Source: Desulfosudis sp034189195
GTDB lineage: Bacteria > Desulfobacterota > Desulfobacteria > Desulfobacterales > Desulfosudaceae
NCBI GenBank assembly: GCA_034189195.1
Contig: JAXHVI010000110.1
Location: 1-64,000 of the forward strand
Length of the DNA stretch: 64,000 nucleotides
Direction: 5' to 3'
A program made the translations under genes and the position numbers. The notes beneath the pieces were generated by a model that saw only the letters and a program-made list of their open reading frames with translations, was not told the origin of the DNA and ran no database searches. Below are positions 26,401 to 34,285 of this stretch, piece by piece; position 1 is the stretch's first letter, and every line of letters starts with the position of its first letter.

Positions 26401-26889
26401 GAACCGCTTGCGACCCTTGCAACCGAAAGTAAAAAGAACCGGGAAGCTTTTGATGCGGCGGTTGAAGCGGCCCGGCCCGCCGGAACAGACGCAACCGCTT
26501 TTTTTGATACCGTGGCACTGGCCGCGGATGCCGATGCCGTGATGCCGGGTGTGGACCGGGTGCGTCTGATGACCCTGCACGCGGCCAAGGGCCTTGAGTT
26601 TGCCGTGGTGTTTGTGGCCGGCTGCGAAGAGGACCTGATCCCGTTTTCAGGGTACGGCGACAGGGCGACCGATATTGACGAGGAGCGGCGGCTTTTTTAC
26701 GTGGCCATGACCCGGGCAAAAGAGCGGCTTTTCCTGACATGGGCGAAAAACCGCACCCTTTACGGCAAAAAAATGGAACGTTCCCTTTCCCGGTTCGTGG
26801 CGGATATCGAAGCCGGCCTGAAGGAACAGGCCGCGGTGGAGGCGGACAGGCCGCCAAAAGACGGGCATGTGCAGATGGAGCTGTTTTGA
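23488..26889 (+). CDS. PHP phosphoesterase - UvrD/Rep helicase fusion
   Basis: An 1133-residue multidomain protein. Residues 1-260 are a PHP domain with DLHIHSAYS at the N-terminus, a metal-dependent phosphoesterase fold. A four-cysteine zinc-ribbon-like segment follows (CGICLHP...CPVCGKP, about 279-302), then a helix-hairpin-helix-like region (ELVGVGPKSKK). From about residue 475 there is a superfamily I helicase: Walker A GPGSGKT near 494, DEYQD motif II near 682, GDPDQAIYGFRGA motif III, and VAMTRAKERL motif VI. A role in repair or recombination is likely. The ATG overlaps the ogt stop by one base. The end coincides with the start of a palindromic element. Confidence 0.9.
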   Translation: MRYIADLHIHSAYSRATSSDLDFEHLYVWAQLKGITVVATGDFTHPAWFARITEKLVPAEPGLFRLKDDLAKACDAEVPDACRRPVRFVLSTEISNIYKKAGAVRKNHNLVFMPGLTAAARFNAKLGAVGNIQSDGRPILGMDARNLLETALEVSSGAFFVPAHVWTPWFSLFGSKSGFDDIHDCFEDLTDQVFALETGLSSDPPMNWRVSGIDGRTLISNSDAHSPANLGREANLFDTELSYGAMIDAMKTGDPARFLGTYEFFPEEGKYHLDGHRDCGICLHPAQTRQHRGLCPVCGKPLTLGVLYRVEELADRAEDNPPAKRHPFYSIIPLPEMISELVGVGPKSKKVGHAYRSVLERLGPEFDILYRLPVERIAQSGLPLLDVAVSRMREGRVTRAPGYDGAYGRVTLFSDGEIERLKGEQHLFAVPNAPAPAKQVPPVEPAPRQASLFEVPGVVPAPAVGEPGSITAGLGEAQLAAVHHGAGPMVIVAGPGSGKTRTITCRMAYLIQERKVPAGAVLAITFTNRAAREMAHRLAAMLGDNADLPLVSTFHGFSLGLLREQGGFDDVVLDEYDRRALAKTVLKRAAAGKADGLPGPDRLLDMIASAKQAMLEPGDDLSGVARETPPGLLAVLYGDYQALLAENSGCDYEDLICRAVDLLEDHKEVRQAVQQRFVHIFVDEYQDVNHAQYRLIQALAPAGGNICVIGDPDQAIYGFRGASAAYFQTFETDYPGAARFFLEKNYRSTRTIVSAAYDVITGQGDDPGRVRVYSDIAGVPVVTVARLASERAEAVFAGRTIERMVGGLGFHSVDFGKAGYEAPAGLGFADFAVLCRTRRQTEVFADVLESAGIPCHVVSKQSIYAARGVGEAISLLRLMEGQATFIDLEKAGGVLYGAVAAKQQALLAAWAKARNLPAAEVLAATERFPVPGLSRAAQRRLAGAARTVAELQARAGHLPVAGRLRFLVENLEPLATLATESKKNREAFDAAVEAARPAGTDATAFFDTVALAADADAVMPGVDRVRLMTLHAAKGLEFAVVFVAGCEEDLIPFSGYGDRATDIDEERRLFYVAMTRAKERLFLTWAKNRTLYGKKMERSLSRFVADIEAGLKEQAAVEADRPPKDGHVQMELF

Positions 26890-27012
26890 TGGCAAAGCAA
26901 AAAGGTCAATAGCTGTGTTGCGCTGCAGCCCTCGTCACTGCGGCATACGACAAGTACGCATCATTCCTCGGGCCTTGCGACGCCTTGCTCTTGATCTTTT
27001 TGCTTTGCCATC
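26888..27012. repeat. 125-bp palindromic (MITE-like) element
   Basis: Terminal inverted arms of 22 bases, 26888-26909 and 26991-27012, match with one G:T-type difference (GATGGCAAAGCAAAAAG / CTTTTTGCTTTGCCATC). The 80-base interior is itself imperfectly self-complementary, around GCATACGACAAGTACGC. The left arm begins inside the helicase stop codon (TGA at 26887-26889). It encodes no protein. The structure fits a non-autonomous mobile palindrome or a bidirectional transcription end, but no target-site duplication was identified. Confidence 0.65.
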
Positions 27013-27118
27013 CGATACCGGTTTGGCTGTTTCGTGGTCAGGACATGTCTTACGAACGTCAATGGATAACGATGAAGACTGCGATCAAGATGAAAGCCCG
27101 GAATGGAAAAGGAGCAAC

Positions 27119-27490
27119 ATGGAAGAGCGGTTGATTGAGACAAAGACACTGGCCAACGGCCTTGAGATGAGCCTCTATGACGCCTCCCGGAAAATAGCCG
27201 GAGACCGGTGGTATGTGATGTTGCTGGCCAGGGTGGTGGTGCCGGTGCGGGAGGGTTTCCTGGGGCGGGGCGCTGATGCCATGGACCCGGCCGATGCGCA
27301 AAAAATCCTGGGAGAAACAGTGATGTTCGAGCAGCGGCGGGAACGCAACTTTGTCGATGATAATGACAAAACAGCGGTGTTCGACAACCTTTACCAGACG
27401 TTCTTGTCCGGCACCGGCGCCTACGTGGCTCATCCTGATTTCCCGGCACGGTTTATCAGAAAGCGGCTTTCAGAGTGTTTGGCAGGATAG
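27119..27490 (+). CDS. Conserved-looking small hypothetical protein
   Basis: A 123-residue soluble protein beginning MEERLIETKTLANGLE. It contains a hydrophobic strand pattern (WYVMLLARVVVPV), then a helical, acidic part with FEQRRERNFVD, and ends with a basic helix. I do not recognise a named family. ATG 27119 is chosen because AAAAGGAGCAAC lies immediately upstream and protein character starts there. The frame upstream of it runs through the palindromic element and is not protein-like. Confidence 0.7.
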   Translation: MEERLIETKTLANGLEMSLYDASRKIAGDRWYVMLLARVVVPVREGFLGRGADAMDPADAQKILGETVMFEQRRERNFVDDNDKTAVFDNLYQTFLSGTGAYVAHPDFPARFIRKRLSECLAG

Positions 27491-27567
27491 ATTTCCCGTG
27501 CTAAAATAATACATCTTTATGAGACGGAAAATGGCGTCAACGGGACGTGCAGGCGGCAGGTGACGGA

Positions 27568-28155
27568 ATGGCACATCGCAGGATCATAAGAGGGCCGGCA
27601 GGGCGAATGCTTCTGGCGCTCCTTTTTATTGTTATCGGACCGGTGTTCCTGAATGCCGATGTCTACAAGTACATCGACAAGGACGGTGTGCTGCATTTTA
27701 CCGACCGGCCCGGAGGTGACGGGTTTTATCTCTACCTGGCGGTGGATGAAAAGGGCTCCACCGCTTATGACCGGTCCGACTATGACACCTGGATTCGGGA
27801 GGCGGCGGGAAAATACCGGATATCCTTCGGTCTGCTCAAGGCCCTGATCAAGGTGGAATCCAATTTCAACGCCCGGGCCGTCTCTCCGGCCGGCGCAAAG
27901 GGCTTGATGCAGATCATGCCCCATAATTTCCGGGCACTGGATATCCGTGATCCCTTTGATCCCTGCCAGAACATCATGGGCGGTGCCCGGTATCTTCGGG
28001 AAATGCTCAACCGGCATGACGGCAACCTGCAACTGGCCCTGGCCGCCTACAATGCCGGCCCCAATGCCGTGGCCCGGTATGGCCGGGTCCCTCCCTATAC
28101 CGAGACCATGGACTACGTCCGGAAGGTGATGAAGTATTATATCGTCTACAAGTAA
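27568..28155 (+). CDS. Lytic transglycosylase with DUF4124 domain
   Basis: A 195-residue exported murein lytic transglycosylase. An N-terminal signal or anchor helix (MLLALLFIVIGPVFLNA) is followed by a short DUF4124-type strand pair (VYKYIDKDGVLHFTDRP). The SLT/GH23 domain follows, with catalytic Glu in IKVESNFNARAVS, the GLMQIMP motif and AAYNAGPNAV. ATG 27568 is preferred to the GTG at 27547 because the basic residues before the hydrophobic helix then form a standard signal start. It cleaves peptidoglycan in the periplasm. It is apparently monocistronic. Confidence 0.9.
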   Translation: MAHRRIIRGPAGRMLLALLFIVIGPVFLNADVYKYIDKDGVLHFTDRPGGDGFYLYLAVDEKGSTAYDRSDYDTWIREAAGKYRISFGLLKALIKVESNFNARAVSPAGAKGLMQIMPHNFRALDIRDPFDPCQNIMGGARYLREMLNRHDGNLQLALAAYNAGPNAVARYGRVPPYTETMDYVRKVMKYYIVYK

Positions 28156-28333
28156 AAAGCCGTACTTCCCCACCCCCCGATTGTTTTATCCGGTGTTTTT
28201 TTGCATCGACAGGCCTGAAAATCACAGGCAAACGCCTTGCAATCCGCCGGTCCCTGGACTACAATCAGCCCAATAATTTTTCGAAAAACGGCGGGGATTT
28301 ATCCCCGGAAAACCGGAAGGATGGCAAAGCGGG

Positions 28334-29155
28334 ATGGAACCGATTCAGGGAGTTGTGCTGGGTATCATTCAGGGACTGACCGAGTTTCTGCCGGTCTCCA
28401 GTTCCGGGCATCTGGTGCTGGTCCAGCATCTGTTCGGCATCACCGAACCGGCCCTTTTTTTTGACGTGAGCCTGCATATGGGCACCCTTCTGGCGGTGCT
28501 TATCGTTTTTCGCAACGACCTCGGAATGATGGCGGTATCGGTGAAGCAAGGCATTGCCGCCATGCTCGGTGGCACCGCCGTCAGGTTCGACCGGGGCGCG
28601 GAAGGCCTCAAGCTGGCGCTCTTGATCGTTGTGGGGTCGGTGCCGACAGCCATTCTGGGACTGTGCCTCAAGCAGGTCGACCACCTGTTTTTCTCCCTGC
28701 CCCTGGTGGGGGCCATGATGCTGGTTACCGGCACCCTGTTGTGGCTGACCCGGGGCCGGGACAGCGATGGCGTCGGCGTGCCCGGATTTTCAAAGGCCCG
28801 GGCCTTCTGGATCGGCACCGTCCAGGGGCTGGCCGTGCTGCCCGGCATCTCCAGGTCCGGGGCCACCATTGCCGCCGGGCTTTTTCTGGGACTGGACCGG
28901 GCCACCGCGGCGCGGTTTTCTTTTCTGCTCTGCATTCCGGCCATTGTCGGTGCTGAGCTGCTTTCCGTCGCAGACCTGTTTTCCGGACAGGCCAGGCTGG
29001 ACGCGGCCACGGTGCTGGGCACCCTGACCGCGTTTGTCGTAGGCTATTGGGCCTTAAAAGTGCTGATCCGGATTGTGCAACAGGGCCGGTTCTATCTTTT
29101 TGCCCCTTACTGTTTTGTCCTGGGTGGCGTGACACTCTGGATGGGTATGCGGTAA
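28334..29155 (+). CDS. uppP: Undecaprenyl-diphosphatase UppP (BacA)
   Basis: Integral membrane phosphatase recycling undecaprenyl pyrophosphate to the monophosphate carrier for cell-wall synthesis. The 273-residue length is standard. The conserved blocks are GLTEFLPVSSSGHLVL (about 15-30) and PGISRSGATIAAGL (about 170-183), with about seven to eight hydrophobic helices. A small hairpin (CGGGGA / TCCCCG) lies just upstream, near 28291-28306. Confidence 0.95.
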   Translation: MEPIQGVVLGIIQGLTEFLPVSSSGHLVLVQHLFGITEPALFFDVSLHMGTLLAVLIVFRNDLGMMAVSVKQGIAAMLGGTAVRFDRGAEGLKLALLIVVGSVPTAILGLCLKQVDHLFFSLPLVGAMMLVTGTLLWLTRGRDSDGVGVPGFSKARAFWIGTVQGLAVLPGISRSGATIAAGLFLGLDRATAARFSFLLCIPAIVGAELLSVADLFSGQARLDAATVLGTLTAFVVGYWALKVLIRIVQQGRFYLFAPYCFVLGGVTLWMGMR

Positions 29156-29186
29156 AAGGGGGATGGGAATAAGGCGGTTTTTTGAG

Positions 29187-29220
29187 GCGATTTTGATCCC
29201 GATCCCGATAACGATTTCGG
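29187..29220. repeat. Hexamer-period intergenic repeat, copy 5
   Basis: GCGATT-TTGATC-CCGATC-CCGATA-ACGATT-TCGG lies 41 bases before the phosphohexomutase ATG, in its leader. Confidence 0.8.
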
Positions 29221-29260
29221 AAGAGAAAGTATTTTTCAAAAGGACACAAGGAGGGACCTG

Positions 29261-30604
29261 ATGGACGCAAAAATTTTCAGGGAATATGACATTCGCGGCG
29301 TAGCCGGCACTGATCTTACTGAAGCCGACGTGCTGCTGATCGGCAAGGCCGCCGGCACCTACCTGCGGAACCACGGCAAGTCTTTTGTCGCCGTGGGCCG
29401 GGATTGCCGCCTGACCTCACCCTCCTACGCGGAGAAAATCATTGAGGGGCTTCGGTCCACCGGGTGCGATGTGCTGGAGCTGGGGATCTGCCCAACCCCG
29501 GTGTTCTATTTTGCCATTCACCATTTTAAAACCGGGGGCGGGGTCATGATCACGGCCAGCCACAACCCGCCCGAGTACAACGGGTTCAAGCTCTGCATCG
29601 ACCTGGATTCCATTCACGGCAAGGACATTCTGCAACTTAAAAAAATCATTGACGCAAAAGATTTTGTCGCCGGGTCCGGCTCCCTGGAGTCCGCCGATCC
29701 GGTGGCGCCCTACCGTCAATACGTGGAGTCCAACATCTCCCTGTCGCGGAAGCTCAGGGTGGGGGTGGATGCCGGCAACGGAACGGCCGGTGTGGTGGCG
29801 GTGCCGGTTCTCAAAGCCCTTGGCTGCGAGGTCCATGACATTTACTGCGACATGGACGGCACCTTTCCCAACCACGAGGCCGACCCCACGGTGCTCAAGA
29901 ACATGACCGATCTTATCGCCATGGTGCGGGAAAAAAAACTGGACGTGGGCATCGGGTATGACGGCGACGGGGACAGAATCGGCGTGGTGGATGAAAACGG
30001 CGACATTGTGTACGGAGATAAACTGATCATTCTCTTTGCCCGGGAGATTCTTTCCCGCAAGCCCGGCGCGGTCTTTGTGTCCGAGGTCAAGTGTTCCAAG
30101 GTGATGTACGATGACATTGAAAAGCACGGGGGCCGGCCCATCATGTGGAAAACCGGCCACTCCCTGATCAAGGCCAAGATGAAGGAAGAAAAAGCGGCCC
30201 TGGCCGGGGAGATGAGCGGCCATATCTTTTTTGCCGACCGGTACCTGGGCTATGACGATGCCGTCTATGCCTCCTGTCGTCTGCTGGAGCTGATTGCCGA
30301 CGCGGGCAAACCGATCTCCTCTCTGCTGTCCGACATTCCCAAAACGTTTACCACCCCGGAAATTCGGGTGGAGTGCCCGGACGACAAGAAGTTTGACCTG
30401 GTAAAAAGGGTCACCGAGCATTTTCGCAAGACCCACAAGGTGGTGGACATCGACGGCGTGCGGGTGCTCTTTGACGACGGCTGGGGGCTGGTGCGGGCCT
30501 CCAACACCCAGCCGGCCCTGGTGATGCGGTTTGAAGCCATGTCCGAAGACCGGCTTGCCGAGATTCGCAAACTGGTGGAAGACGCGGTGGAGCGCTTCAA
30601 ATAG
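29261..30604 (+). CDS. Phosphomannomutase/phosphoglucomutase (AlgC-like)
   Basis: A 447-residue alpha-D-phosphohexomutase interconverting hexose 1- and 6-phosphates for polysaccharide or LPS precursor supply. The N-terminal FREYDIRG, the catalytic serine loop TASHNPPEYNG, the metal loop DGDGDRIGV and the sugar-recognition GEMSGHIFF are all present. The C-terminal phosphate-binding ASNTQPALVMRFEA is intact. AGGAGG precedes the ATG by about 6 bases. Substrate preference between mannose and glucose cannot be settled by eye. Confidence 0.93.
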   Translation: MDAKIFREYDIRGVAGTDLTEADVLLIGKAAGTYLRNHGKSFVAVGRDCRLTSPSYAEKIIEGLRSTGCDVLELGICPTPVFYFAIHHFKTGGGVMITASHNPPEYNGFKLCIDLDSIHGKDILQLKKIIDAKDFVAGSGSLESADPVAPYRQYVESNISLSRKLRVGVDAGNGTAGVVAVPVLKALGCEVHDIYCDMDGTFPNHEADPTVLKNMTDLIAMVREKKLDVGIGYDGDGDRIGVVDENGDIVYGDKLIILFAREILSRKPGAVFVSEVKCSKVMYDDIEKHGGRPIMWKTGHSLIKAKMKEEKAALAGEMSGHIFFADRYLGYDDAVYASCRLLELIADAGKPISSLLSDIPKTFTTPEIRVECPDDKKFDLVKRVTEHFRKTHKVVDIDGVRVLFDDGWGLVRASNTQPALVMRFEAMSEDRLAEIRKLVEDAVERFK

Positions 30605-30620
30605 GCGATTCTTTGCTTTT

Positions 30621-30674
30621 ATCCCAATCCAAATCGGTATCGGTATCGGAATCGAATCGATCCCGATTTTGATT
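30621..30674. repeat. Hexamer-period intergenic repeat, copy 6 (bidirectional)
   Basis: The longest copy. ATCGGT-type units on the left switch to CGATCC/CGATTT units on the right, so the array is partly self-complementary around AATCGAATCGATCCCGATT. It fills the gap between the phosphohexomutase and ridA genes. Confidence 0.8.
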
Positions 30675-30697
30675 GTCACAGAAGAGCTACAGTCCTC

Positions 30698-31075
30698 ATG
30701 GATTACATATCAACAGACGCGGCGCCGGCGGCGGTGGGCCCTTATTCTCAGGCGGTCAAAACCGGGAACCTGCTTTTCTGTTCCGGCCAGATCGGGCTGG
30801 TGCCCGGCACCAAAATGCTGGCGGGAACCGATACGGCAAGCCAGGCCCGCCAGGCCCTGGAAAACATGGGCGCCGTGTTGAAGGCCGCCGGGCTGGGACC
30901 GGATCAGGTGGTTAAAACAACGGTCTTTCTTGTGGGCATGGCCGATTTTGCCCTGGTCAATGACATCTATGCCGGTTTTTTCGGGCGCCACAAGCCGGCC
31001 CGGTCCACGGTTCAGGTGGCGGCCCTGCCCCTGGGGGCCCGGGTGGAGATCGAGTGTATGGCCGTCTTTTCCTAA
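30698..31075 (+). CDS. ridA: RidA-family enamine/imine deaminase
   Basis: A 125-residue YjgF/YER057c/UK114 protein that hydrolyses reactive 2-aminoacrylate-type enamines made by PLP enzymes. The N-terminal AVGPYSQAVK, GQIGL and C-terminal ARSTVQVAALPLGARVEIE with the active Arg are conserved. It lies 32 bases upstream of maf. Its occurrence in the same general region as PLP enzymes is compatible with its detoxifying role but proves nothing. Confidence 0.93.
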   Translation: MDYISTDAAPAAVGPYSQAVKTGNLLFCSGQIGLVPGTKMLAGTDTASQARQALENMGAVLKAAGLGPDQVVKTTVFLVGMADFALVNDIYAGFFGRHKPARSTVQVAALPLGARVEIECMAVFS

Positions 31076-31106
31076 TCATGGCGGCTTACAGGGGCAGAGA
31101 AAGTAC

Positions 31107-31721
31107 ATGACAACATTGATTCAAAACGGTTTGCTGGTGCTGGCATCCGCGTCACCGCGGCGTAAACACCTTCTGGAACAGGCCGGTCTTTCTTTTGTCA
31201 TACAGGAGAGCAGCGTGGACGAAGCGGCCGAACCCTGGACCGGGAATCCGAAAAAATACACCACCACCCTGGCCCTGGCCAAGGCCAATGACGTGGCTGT
31301 TGCGCGGCCGGACAGCTGGGTGGTGGGGGCCGACACCATCGTGGTGATGGACGGCGATCTTTTGGGAAAGCCGGACTCCGTGGCCGATGCCCGGCGCATG
31401 CTGGGCCGGCTTTCCGGCGCCACGCACCGGGTCTATACCGGGTTTGCCGTGGTGTGCCGGGCCAGGGACCATGCTTATACCGAGGTGGCGGAAAGCCGGG
31501 TGACCTTTAAACCGCTTTCCAATGATGAGATAGAGTGGTATGTTTCCACTCGAGAACCTTATGATAAGGCCGGGGCTTACGCCATCCAGGGACTTGGGAC
31601 CTTTTTTGTTCAATCCGTCAATGGCTCCTACACCAATGTTGTGGGGCTGCCTGTCTGCGAAGTGATGACCCATCTGCTGGCTCACAAGGTCGTCGGCCTT
31701 CCCCGTACCGGGAAGGTCTAA
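31107..31721 (+). CDS. maf: Maf-like nucleotide pyrophosphatase
   Basis: A 204-residue house-cleaning nucleoside triphosphate pyrophosphatase. The signature LASASPRRKHLLEQ near the N-terminus, the catalytic VVGADTIVV, the LLGKP loop and GAYAIQGLGTFFV are all seen. ATG 31107 is chosen because the conserved N-terminus begins directly after it, while the longer upstream frame overlaps ridA. It precedes the radical SAM gene by 24 bases and may be cotranscribed with ridA. Confidence 0.93.
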   Translation: MTTLIQNGLLVLASASPRRKHLLEQAGLSFVIQESSVDEAAEPWTGNPKKYTTTLALAKANDVAVARPDSWVVGADTIVVMDGDLLGKPDSVADARRMLGRLSGATHRVYTGFAVVCRARDHAYTEVAESRVTFKPLSNDEIEWYVSTREPYDKAGAYAIQGLGTFFVQSVNGSYTNVVGLPVCEVMTHLLAHKVVGLPRTGKV

Positions 31722-31745
31722 ATTCCATACCAAAGGCATTGAACA

Positions 31746-33059
31746 ATGAAAAAGCTGTTGCTGGTTCTGCCCCGCCATGAGCAGGGGTTCTGGGGCCATG
31801 TTTCCGGATCCGGCAAGGCGGGCATGGTCCGCCTGAGCCTTTCCACTGTGGCGGCACTGACCCCGGACCACTGGCAGGTGGAGATTCTCGATTCACGGGT
31901 GACGCCGGTAAACTATGACGCACCGGCGGACCTCGTGGGGATCACCGCCTTTACCGCCGAGATTCCCAGTGCCTATAAAATCGCCGACGGCTTTCGGCAA
32001 AAGGGTACGCCCGTTGTCATGGGCGGATTTCACGTGTCGGCCCTGCCGGAGGAGGCCCTTGAACACGCCGACAGCGTGGTGGTGGGCGAGGCCGAGCCGG
32101 TGTGGAAGCATGTGCTGGCCGATGTCGAAGCAGGGCACCTGAAACCGGTTTACAGGGCCGACCGGGTAGTTGACATGGGCCACATGGCCGTTCCCTGCCG
32201 CCACCTGCTGAACCGGGACATGTATTCCACTGGGTTTTACACCATTCAGGCGACCCGGGGGTGCCCCTATAACTGTGAATACTGCGCGGTCTCCGCTTTT
32301 TTCGGGCGGACCTACCGGACCCGGCCCGTTGCCCAGGTGATCGAAGAGATCAAAGGGTTTGACACGAAAAGCTTTTTTTTCGTGGACGACAACATCACCG
32401 GCAAGGTCGATTATGCCAAAAAACTGTTTCGCGCGCTGATACCCTTAAAGCGTACCTGGGGCGGTCAGACCGCCATCACCATCGCCACGGACGAAGATCT
32501 GCTCTCCCTGTACGCGAAAAGCGGGGGGCAGTATGTGTTTATCGGTTTTGAATCCCTGTCTGAAAAAAATCTTGCCCGCATGAACAAGTCCTGGAATTCG
32601 CCGGAGACCTATGTGAAGGCGATCGCAAAGATTCATAAAAAGGGCATCAACATTCTGGGCAGCTTCATCTTCGGCCTGGATGATGATGACCCGGGTGTGT
32701 TTCAGCGCACCGTGGAGTTTGTCCGCAAAAGCAAGATTGACGCGGCCCAGTTTCATATCCTGACCCCTTTCCCCGGTACGCGGCTCTATGATAAGATGGC
32801 CGCAGACGGCCGTATCACCAGCCGGGAATGGGGCCGGTACCACACCAGCGATGTGGTGTTTGCGCCGGTTTCCATGACCGCGGAGGAGCTTCAGGACGGT
32901 TACTGGTGGGCCTTTCGCAAAAGCTATTCCATTGCCAATACCTTAAAACGGTGTCTGCGAAGCCCGCGCAATATCAAATCCAGGGTGGCCCTGAACCTGG
33001 GTTATCGCAAGAAGGCCATGCGGATGCCCAAAGCCGCCCTGCACGGCACAACAGTGTGA
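31746..33059 (+). CDS. B12-binding-domain radical SAM protein
   Basis: A 437-residue protein with an N-terminal cobalamin-binding-like alpha/beta domain (about 1-150) and a radical SAM domain carrying CPYNCEYC (about 175), which binds the 4Fe-4S cluster. Further conserved blocks are FFVDDNITG and FIGFESLSEKNLARMNK, followed by GSFIFGLDDDD. A C-terminal extension follows with aromatic residues (YWWAFRKSYS). It resembles the large family that includes Mg-protoporphyrin cyclase and hopanoid/methyltransferase enzymes. The substrate is unknown. yggS follows after one base. Confidence 0.88.
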   Translation: MKKLLLVLPRHEQGFWGHVSGSGKAGMVRLSLSTVAALTPDHWQVEILDSRVTPVNYDAPADLVGITAFTAEIPSAYKIADGFRQKGTPVVMGGFHVSALPEEALEHADSVVVGEAEPVWKHVLADVEAGHLKPVYRADRVVDMGHMAVPCRHLLNRDMYSTGFYTIQATRGCPYNCEYCAVSAFFGRTYRTRPVAQVIEEIKGFDTKSFFFVDDNITGKVDYAKKLFRALIPLKRTWGGQTAITIATDEDLLSLYAKSGGQYVFIGFESLSEKNLARMNKSWNSPETYVKAIAKIHKKGINILGSFIFGLDDDDPGVFQRTVEFVRKSKIDAAQFHILTPFPGTRLYDKMAADGRITSREWGRYHTSDVVFAPVSMTAEELQDGYWWAFRKSYSIANTLKRCLRSPRNIKSRVALNLGYRKKAMRMPKAALHGTTV

Positions 33060-33060
33060 G

Positions 33061-33744
33061 ATGAAGGGAAAACTGGAACAGGTCAGAAAACGGATTCAAG
33101 CCGCGGCCGGGGGGTGCGGCCGGGATCCGGCAACCGTCCGGCTGGTGGCGGTAAGCAAGACCCAGCCGGTTTCCCGTATCGCTGAGGCCATTGCCGCCGG
33201 CGCCACCGACCTGGGTGAAAACTACATTCAGGAAGCCAAAGAAAAAATCGAGTCCCTGGCCGGCCATCCGGTCTGCTGGCATTTTATCGGCCATCTTCAG
33301 TCCAACAAGGCAAAAATCGCGGTATCGCTGTTTGACTGGATTCATACCGTGGATTCGGTCAAGCTGGCCGCGGAGATCGACAAACAGGCGGCCAGGCTGG
33401 GGAAGGTCCAGAAAATTCTCATCCAGGTCAACACCGGGCAGGAGGCGTCCAAGTCGGGGGCGGCCCCTGACGATCTAGCCGGCCTGGTGACCGAAATCAG
33501 CCGGTTTGCGAACGTTGCCGTTCGGGGCCTGATGGCCATCCCCCCGTTTTCCGATGATTCCGAAGCGGTGCGGCCCCATTTTCAGCGGTTGCGAAAACTG
33601 GCAGCCGCCATTCAGGCGCAGCAGATTTCCAATGTAACCATGGACGAACTCTCCATGGGCATGAGCGGCGATTTTGAGGCGGCCATCGCGGAAGGGGCCA
33701 CCATGGTTCGCATCGGCACCGCCATATTCGGAGCCCGGCAATGA
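33061..33744 (+). CDS. yggS: YggS/PROSC-type PLP homeostasis protein
   Basis: A 227-residue PLP-binding barrel protein involved in vitamin B6 homeostasis. The PLP lysine lies in LVAVSKTQP (about residue 37). The blocks DLGENYIQEAKEK, WHFIGHLQSNK and MDELSMGMSGDFEAAI are classic. Its start lies 1 base after the radical SAM stop, and its end overlaps queH by 4 bases, so the three are tightly coupled. Confidence 0.95.
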   Translation: MKGKLEQVRKRIQAAAGGCGRDPATVRLVAVSKTQPVSRIAEAIAAGATDLGENYIQEAKEKIESLAGHPVCWHFIGHLQSNKAKIAVSLFDWIHTVDSVKLAAEIDKQAARLGKVQKILIQVNTGQEASKSGAAPDDLAGLVTEISRFANVAVRGLMAIPPFSDDSEAVRPHFQRLRKLAAAIQAQQISNVTMDELSMGMSGDFEAAIAEGATMVRIGTAIFGARQ

Positions 33745-34274
33745 AGATTCTGATTCACATCTGCTGCGCGCCCTGTTCCATCTACCCGGTCCGGGTGCTG
33801 CGGGAACAGGACATGGAGGTGATGGGATTTTTTTACCGGTACAACATTCATCCCTTTACCGAGTGCCTGAAACGGGAAAATGCCCTGAAAGACTATGCTC
33901 CGTCCATTGACCTGCCCGTGATCTACCAGCAGGGCTACGACATTGAGCAGTTTTTTCGCGGCGCGGTTTACCGGGAGTCCCAGCGGTGCCTGGGCTGCTA
34001 CCACGAACGGCTCAGGACCACGGCTCGCATGGCCAAAAAGGGAAAGTTCGACGCGTTCACCTCAACGCTTCTTTACAGCAGGTTCCAGAACCACGAGGCC
34101 ATTCGGGAGATCGGCGAATCCGAGGGCAAGGCCGCGGGGGTACCGTTTTATTACCGGGACTTTCGTGAGGGGTGGAAAGAGGGCATTGCCGTGTCAAGGG
34201 AGCTGGGCATGTACCGCCAGCAGTACTGCGGCTGCATCTACAGCGAAAAGGAGCGGTACTACGATAAGTCGTAG
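33741..34274 (+). CDS. queH: Epoxyqueuosine reductase QueH
   Basis: A 177-residue member of the former DUF208 family. QueH performs the last step of queuosine tRNA modification, reducing epoxyqueuosine, as a non-orthologous replacement for QueG. Conserved cysteines are visible in HICCAPCS (about 7-14), CLGCYHERL (about 87-90) and YCGCIYSE near the C-terminus. The start overlaps the yggS end (ATGA-type overlap). It converges with the DUF456 gene, ending 12 bases from it. Confidence 0.92.
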   Translation: MKILIHICCAPCSIYPVRVLREQDMEVMGFFYRYNIHPFTECLKRENALKDYAPSIDLPVIYQQGYDIEQFFRGAVYRESQRCLGCYHERLRTTARMAKKGKFDAFTSTLLYSRFQNHEAIREIGESEGKAAGVPFYYRDFREGWKEGIAVSRELGMYRQQYCGCIYSEKERYYDKS

Positions 34275-34285
34275 GGAAAAAGGGC

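Noticed and set aside
26890..27118. Longer start (from 26867) for the small protein at 27119
   Set aside because: The added region runs through the palindromic element and has no protein character. The Shine-Dalgarno sequence lies before 27119.
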